Shown here: positions 5,045 to 5,475 of the stretch, one piece after another
Layout: each line of letters opens with the position of its first letter
Position numbering within the stretch: the stretch's first letter is position 1
Assembly: GCA_027356675.1 (NCBI GenBank)
Contig: DAHVXO010000353.1
Span: 1-5,475 of the forward strand
Direction: 5' to 3'
Source of the DNA: Symbiobacteriaceae bacterium
Lineage (GTDB): Bacteria > Bacillota_E > Symbiobacteriia > Symbiobacteriales > Symbiobacteriaceae
Length of the DNA: 5,475 nt
Made by a program: the position numbers and the translations under genes
Notes under the pieces: generated by a model
What the model saw: the letters and a program-made list of their open reading frames with translations, nothing else
Database searches by the model: none
Told to the model about the DNA's origin: nothing

Positions 5045-5097
5045 GACCGTCACCGCTTTCGCGAGAGTACCTGTTCCCACAATACTCGGGGTGACGG
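5045..5097 (-). promoter_or_regulatory. structured leader covering the rmlA ribosome binding site
   Basis: In the minus-strand transcript CCGTCACC (5097-5090) pairs perfectly with GGTGACGG (5054-5047). Inside this stem, GAGTA (5087-5083) can pair with TACTC (5069-5065) and CGC-GAAA-GCG (5063-5054) can form a GNRA-capped mini-hairpin, giving a three-way-junction-like fold. The 3' arm contains GGTGA, the ribosome binding site for ATG 5044, so the fold would block translation. I do not recognise a known riboswitch class. It may be a translational control element or a chance fold; no ligand or protein is implied. Confidence 0.35.
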
Positions 5098-5105
5098 CGA
5101 TTGGT

Positions 5106-5465
5106 TTACGCAATCCGCACATTATGACAACCAGATCGCATAAGATCCAAAAGGCACTCGCACCATCGGCGGAAGCTGTCACCGGCCGGCTGGACGAGGC
5201 CGTGGACGGGGCAGGTCTTTGGTCTCCATGCCGTCGATTCCGGGGCTCCTCTGTTTGCCTCGACTCGCTTCAGCGCCGCCAGCATGTTGTGGCGCTCAAG
5301 CATCTGCTCCAGCATCGTTTCGGTTCCGGTCCCGCGGGATGTGGTCTCGGTTTGCGCCGAAGGCGCGCTCGGCCCTTGGCCGGTCCCCCGCGCTTCCTCC
5401 CGTCCGAAGGCCCCTTGCGGGGTTTTCGGCTGTCTGCGCACGTCTTGCGAGCTTGCCAAGTACAT
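5106..5465 (-). pseudogene. group II intron reverse transcriptase/maturase, N-terminal remnant
   Basis: The frame starting at ATG 5465 begins with a Thr/Ser/Gly-rich leader and then the block TETMLEQMLERHNMLAALKRV (residues 48-68) and EANRGAP (69-75), the classic N-terminus of group II intron-encoded reverse transcriptases (LLEQVLxxxNMxxAxxRVxxNKGAPGIDGM). After GAP the family continues GIDGM; here the next residues are out of frame, but one frame over at 5238-5212 the DNA reads IDGMETKDL. A single base is thus missing near 5239-5240. Similarity stops soon after, with a TGA at 5181-5179 in the shifted frame and no trace of the catalytic YADD region, so the fragment is decayed and truncated. 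GGAGG precedes the ATG by 2 bases, and the frame stays open to the window edge, so the start is uncertain. The last about 35 codons before TAA 5106 are unrelated to reverse transcriptase. Confidence 0.75.
5121..5150 (-). promoter_or_regulatory. promoter candidate of the rmlA-cotSA-epimerase operon
   Basis: On the minus strand TTGGAT (5150-5145) and CATAAT (5126-5121) are separated by 18 bases, with the -10 one base from TATAAT. Transcription would start near 5114, leaving a leader of about 70 bases that includes the hairpin element. CATAATGTG also partly resembles the sigma-K -10, but no matching -35 is evident. The element lies within the tail of the decayed reverse transcriptase frame. Confidence 0.35.
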
Positions 5466-5475
5466 CCCCTCCTCA

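Noticed and set aside
5045..5182. N-terminal extension of the nucleotidyltransferase by 46 codons
   Set aside because: The family N-terminus (MKALVLCAGRGTRL) starts at ATG 5044 with a ribosome binding site; the extension has no similarity and crosses the leader and promoter.
1..5475. CRISPR array, tRNA or rRNA
   Set aside because: I saw no regularly spaced direct repeats and no cloverleaf or rRNA-like sequence on either strand.

Overview
The window looks like a spore-coat locus from a high-GC, endospore-forming Firmicute. Coding DNA is visibly GC-rich, yet two genes belong to families tied to endospores: the outer-coat morphogenetic protein CotE and the coat-associated glycosyltransferase CotSA. 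High GC, endospore genes and a group II intron remnant together suggest a Symbiobacterium-like organism. That assignment is inference.

Layout, left to right. Positions 1-62 are AT-rich with no recognisable gene. Positions 63-290 (+) encode only the C-terminal part of a purine nucleoside phosphorylase, cut off by an in-frame stop and a composition change. All remaining genes lie on the minus strand. Two small helical proteins of unknown function (262-708 and 790-1068) share a common pattern and look like diverged paralogues. Each has a good ribosome binding site and a promoter-like element. Positions 1069-1293 are largely non-coding and hold the promoter of the small gene, a short orphan C-terminus-like reading frame on + and the terminator-like hairpin of cotE. 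cotE (1294-1839) follows, with a serine-rich tail and a four-cysteine cluster not expected from the Bacillus protein. Between cotE and the next operon are a mother-cell-type promoter candidate and a strong hairpin whose T-tract faces the + strand.

Positions 1967-5044 are a tight three-gene operon transcribed leftward: a long-type glucose-1-phosphate nucleotidyltransferase, a CotSA-type GT4 glycosyltransferase (4 bp gap) and an NAD-dependent sugar epimerase/dehydratase (16 bp overlap). A leader able to fold over the first ribosome binding site precedes the operon. At the right edge (5106-5465) is a frameshifted, truncated N-terminus of a group II intron reverse transcriptase.

Working model (inference): the operon activates a sugar-1-phosphate, modifies the nucleotide sugar and transfers it onto the spore surface, while CotE organises the outer coat. 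The serine-rich tail of CotE is a possible acceptor. The two helical proteins may be extra coat components. Both edges of the window carry gene debris, so the locus sits in a rearranged stretch of chromosome.
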